The notes under the pieces: generated by a model
Told to the model about the DNA's origin: nothing
Database searches by the model: none
Seen by the model: the letters and a program-made list of their open reading frames with translations, nothing else
Assembly: GCA_027306955.1 (NCBI GenBank)
Contig: DAHUXX010000290.1
Span: 1 to 6,669 of the forward strand
DNA length: 6,669 bases
Direction of reading: 5' to 3'
Source of the DNA: Acetobacteraceae bacterium
GTDB lineage: Bacteria > Pseudomonadota > Alphaproteobacteria > Acetobacterales > Acetobacteraceae
Shown: piece after piece, positions 5,048 to 6,669 of the stretch
How positions within the stretch are numbered: the first letter of the stretch is position 1
Layout of the letters: every line of letters starts with the position of its first letter
Position numbers and translations under genes: made by a program

Positions 5048-5069
5048 CGCCGCAGCCGGGGCTGCGGCG
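5048..5069 (-). terminator. Hairpin directly after prmC
   Basis: Perfect 10-base arms (CGCCGCAGCC and GGCTGCGGCG) with a two-base centre begin two bases after the prmC TGA stop. The stem is very stable, but no T-run follows on the minus strand, so it may be a GC-rich or Rho-assisted terminator or a 3'-end stabiliser. An overlapping dyad (GGCGCG-GA-CGCGCC, 5038-5051) could form an alternative fold. Confidence 0.5.
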
Positions 5070-5071
5070 TC

Positions 5072-5884
5072 TCAGGCGGGCGCCAGCACCACGGCGCGGG
5101 GAATGCCCCCGAGGTCCCTGTGGATCTCGACCAGGCTGAGTTCGAGCGGGGCCAGGGTGGCGATGTCGGCACCCTGGTTCTGGCCGATTTCCAGCACCGC
5201 GATGCCGTGGCGGGCCAGCAGCGCGGGCAGGCGAGGGAGCAGCAAGCGGTACGCGTCGAGCCCGTCGGCGCCGGCGGCAAGCGCCGTGAGCGGCTCGTGG
5301 TTGCGCACCTCGGGCATCAGCGCGGGGATGTCCGCCTGTGCGATATAGGGCGGGTTGATCAGCACGAGATCGAAACGCCCGGCAAGCGCCGTGTCCCAGT
5401 CGCCGGCGAGGAAGGCGCTGCGGTCGGCGAGGCGGTTGCGGCGCGCGTTGCGGGCGGCGAGCGCTGCTGCCTCCGGCACCAGATCGATGCCGATGCCGAA
5501 CGCGTCCGGAAACTCCGCAAGTGCCGCCAGCAGCAGTGCGCCGGTCCCGGTGCCGAGGTCGAGGATGCGGCGGACGTCGCGGGCGTGTGCCCGGGCCGCC
5601 TCGATCAAGGTCTCGCTGTCGGCGCGCGGGATCAGGGTCGCGGGCGAGACTTCCAGGTCGAGTGTCCAGAAGCCGGTGTGGCCGGCGATGTAGGCCATCG
5701 GCTCGCGCGCGGCGCGGCGCGTGACGAGGCCGGCAAAGCGCCCGGCAGCGTCCGGCGGCACATCCGTTGCCGTCAGCGAACGAAGCGGAATGCCGAGCGC
5801 AAGTGCCAGCAGATGCCGGGCCTCGCGCGCCGCGTCCTCGATGCCGGCATCGGCGAGATGCCTGGCGGCCTCGGCGAAGGTCAC
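5072..5884 (-). CDS. prmC: Peptide chain release factor N5-glutamine methyltransferase PrmC (HemK)
   Basis: 270 residues, near the 277 of E. coli PrmC. The enzyme uses S-adenosylmethionine to methylate the glutamine of the GGQ motif in release factors, raising their peptide-release activity. A helical N-terminal substrate domain (1-60) leads to REPMAYIAGHTGFWTLDLEV (60-79) and SPATLIPRADSETLIEAA (80-97), both typical of PrmC. The methyltransferase domain has the SAM-binding loop ILDLGTGTGAL (107-117), the acidic residue of motif II in GIGID (130-134) and the catalytic NPPY (177-180) in LVLINPPYIA. The protein is cytosolic. The start is GTG 5884, overlapping the prfA TGA stop in a GTGA arrangement, which suggests translational coupling with its substrate's gene. 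No better start is visible, and the N-terminus has the family length. It is followed at once by a strong hairpin. Confidence 0.96.
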   Translation of the reverse strand: MTFAEAARHLADAGIEDAAREARHLLALALGIPLRSLTATDVPPDAAGRFAGLVTRRAAREPMAYIAGHTGFWTLDLEVSPATLIPRADSETLIEAARAHARDVRRILDLGTGTGALLLAALAEFPDAFGIGIDLVPEAAALAARNARRNRLADRSAFLAGDWDTALAGRFDLVLINPPYIAQADIPALMPEVRNHEPLTALAAGADGLDAYRLLLPRLPALLARHGIAVLEIGQNQGADIATLAPLELSLVEIHRDLGGIPRAVVLAPA

Positions 5885-6591
5885 GCTTCGGCCGCGAGCC
5901 TCGTCGCCTCGTCCTCGGCGATCAGCGCGTCGATGACCGGGTCCAACTCGCCGGCCATGACACGCTCGATCTGGTGCAGCGTGAGGCCGATGCGGTGGTC
6001 GGTGACGCGGCCCTGCGGAAAGTTGTAGGTGCGGATGCGCTCGCTGCGGTCACCGGTGCCGACCTGCGAGCGGCGGTCCGCGGCGCGGGCGGCCTGGCTT
6101 GACGCCCGCTGCGCCTCGTAGAGGCGCGCGCGCAGGATCTTCATCGCCTTGGCGCGGTTCTTGTGCTGGCTCTTCTCCTCCTGCATCGCGACGACGATGC
6201 CGGTGGGAAGATGCGTGATCCGGACCGCGGATTCCGTCTTGTTGACGTGCTGCCCGCCGGCGCCCGAGGCGCGGTAGACGTCGATGCGTAGATCCCCCTC
6301 GTTGATGTCCACGTCCACTTCCTCGGCCTCCGGCAGCACCGCGACCGTGACGGTGGAGGTGTGGATGCGGCCCTGGCTCTCGGTCGCCGGCACGCGCTGG
6401 ACGCGGTGCACGCCGCTTTCGAATTTGAGGCGGGCGAAGACGCCGGCGCCGGTGATCTCGCCGATGGCGCCCTTCACGCCGCCGACCTCGGTCGCATCGT
6501 ATTCCAGCACCTCGAAGCGCCAGCCGCGCAGCCCCGCGTATTTCTGGTAGGCGCCGAAGAGCTGGGCGGCGAACAGACCGGCCTCGTCGCC
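5881..6591 (-). CDS. prfA: Peptide chain release factor 1, C-terminal part (5' end missing)
   Basis: 236 genuine residues, from GDEAGLFAAQLFGAYQKYAG to the terminal AEA, of the 350-360 in full RF1. It recognises UAA and UAG stop codons and triggers peptide release on the ribosome. Counting from the GTG at 6510, the RF1-specific anticodon-like PAT is at 41-43 in RVQRVPATESQGRIHTS, which separates it from RF2 (SPF). The catalytic GGQ is at 85-87 in ASGAGGQHVNKTESAVRITH, and EEKSQHKNRAKA follows as expected. Upstream of codon 6589-6591 the similarity stops: instead of the usual AGTGG before DEA, the frame reads RRGR, because from 6581 on the DNA is an exact copy of the gene's own 3' end. The frame stays open to 6669, but those codons are an out-of-frame reading of the copy and should not be taken as RF1. 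It overlaps prmC by four bases. Confidence 0.96.
   Translation of the reverse strand, partial: GDEAGLFAAQLFGAYQKYAGLRGWRFEVLEYDATEVGGVKGAIGEITGAGVFARLKFESGVHRVQRVPATESQGRIHTSTVTVAVLPEAEEVDVDINEGDLRIDVYRASGAGGQHVNKTESAVRITHLPTGIVVAMQEEKSQHKNRAKAMKILRARLYEAQRASSQAARAADRRSQVGTGDRSERIRTYNFPQGRVTDHRIGLTLHQIERVMAGELDPVIDALIAEDEATRLAAEA
5898..5986. repeat. 89-base perfect direct repeat, copy A (inside 3' end of prfA)
   Basis: This stretch codes for the RF1 C-terminus (from TLHQIERVMAGEL through EDEATR). It is identical base for base to 6581-6669, in the same orientation, at an offset of 683. In its own position it is in frame and intact. Confidence 0.95.
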
Positions 6592-6669
6592 TCGTCCTCG
6601 GCGATCAGCGCGTCGATGACCGGGTCCAACTCGCCGGCCATGACACGCTCGATCTGGTGCAGCGTGAGG
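6581..6669. repeat. 89-base perfect direct repeat, copy B (right edge of window)
   Basis: Identical to 5898-5986 and still matching at the last base of the window, so the true length may be greater. Bases 6581-6591 (GCCTCGTCGCC) also fit the expected reverse complement of the RF1 GDEA codons, so the junction has 11 bases of shared sequence. Either a tandem duplication junction or an assembly chimera. Confidence 0.95.

Larger units (their letters stand above)
4738..5071 (-). other. 334-base stretch without a gene between prmC and the DUF4167 gene
   Basis: I find no credible coding sequence here; open frames of about 60 codons have no family features or good ribosome sites. The stretch contains, in minus-strand order, the prmC-proximal hairpin (5048-5069), a run of smaller dyads (5038-5051, 4971-4984, 4956-4967, 4908-4927), a candidate promoter (4870-4898) and a leader hairpin (4822-4850). 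It is most likely the terminator and promoter region separating prfA-prmC from the DUF4167 gene. Confidence 0.6.

Noticed and set aside
4880..6028. A 382-codon plus-strand open frame antisense to prmC and the end of prfA
   Set aside because: prmC and prfA on the other strand have unmistakable motifs (NPPY, GGQ). The opposite frame has none.

Overview
The window looks like chromosomal DNA of a very GC-rich alphaproteobacterium. The best evidence is a DUF4167 protein, an alphaproteobacterial family, downstream of prfA-prmC in the usual alphaproteobacterial order. The style of the DUF4167 protein and the other genes suggests Rhodospirillales, perhaps Acetobacteraceae, but that is inference from remembered family sequences, not a search. 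I see no insertion sequence, phage gene, tRNA, rRNA or CRISPR array.

Left part (1-3091). An ATM1-type ABC exporter gene starts at about 797 on the minus strand and runs off the left edge; only its first four membrane segments are present. Divergent from it, across a 45-base gap, is a tight plus-strand operon: a DUF4743-type Nudix hydrolase (843-1619), hydroxyethylthiazole kinase thiM (1644-2432) and thiamine-phosphate synthase thiE (2429-3091, GTG start overlapping the thiM stop). ThiM and ThiE salvage the thiazole half of thiamine. The Nudix enzyme belongs to the group related to the N-terminal domain of yeast Tnr3, which removes damaged thiamine diphosphate analogues, so the operon plausibly combines salvage with quality control of one cofactor. 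No TPP riboswitch and no thiD are visible.

Middle part (3112-4171). On the minus strand, converging on thiE, a dienelactone-hydrolase-family gene is followed by a small DUF6295-type gene whose Shine-Dalgarno sequence contains the hydrolase stop codon. This looks like a two-gene unit of unknown substrate.

Right part (4291-6669). All genes are on the minus strand: prfA (release factor 1, incomplete at its 5' end), prmC (the methyltransferase that modifies the GGQ glutamine of release factors, start overlapping the prfA stop) and, after a 334-base non-coding stretch rich in dyads, the DUF4167 gene.

The most unusual feature is at the right edge. The last 89 bases (6581-6669) exactly repeat bases 5898-5986, the 3' end of prfA, in direct orientation and 683 bases away. 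The normal 5' part of prfA is interrupted just upstream of its GDEAGLF segment and replaced by this copy. It is either a contig-end assembly chimera seeded by an 11-base shared sequence or a genuine head-to-tail duplication inside an essential gene. Apart from that the window is ordinary housekeeping and cofactor DNA; I found no convincing undescribed defence or mobile system.
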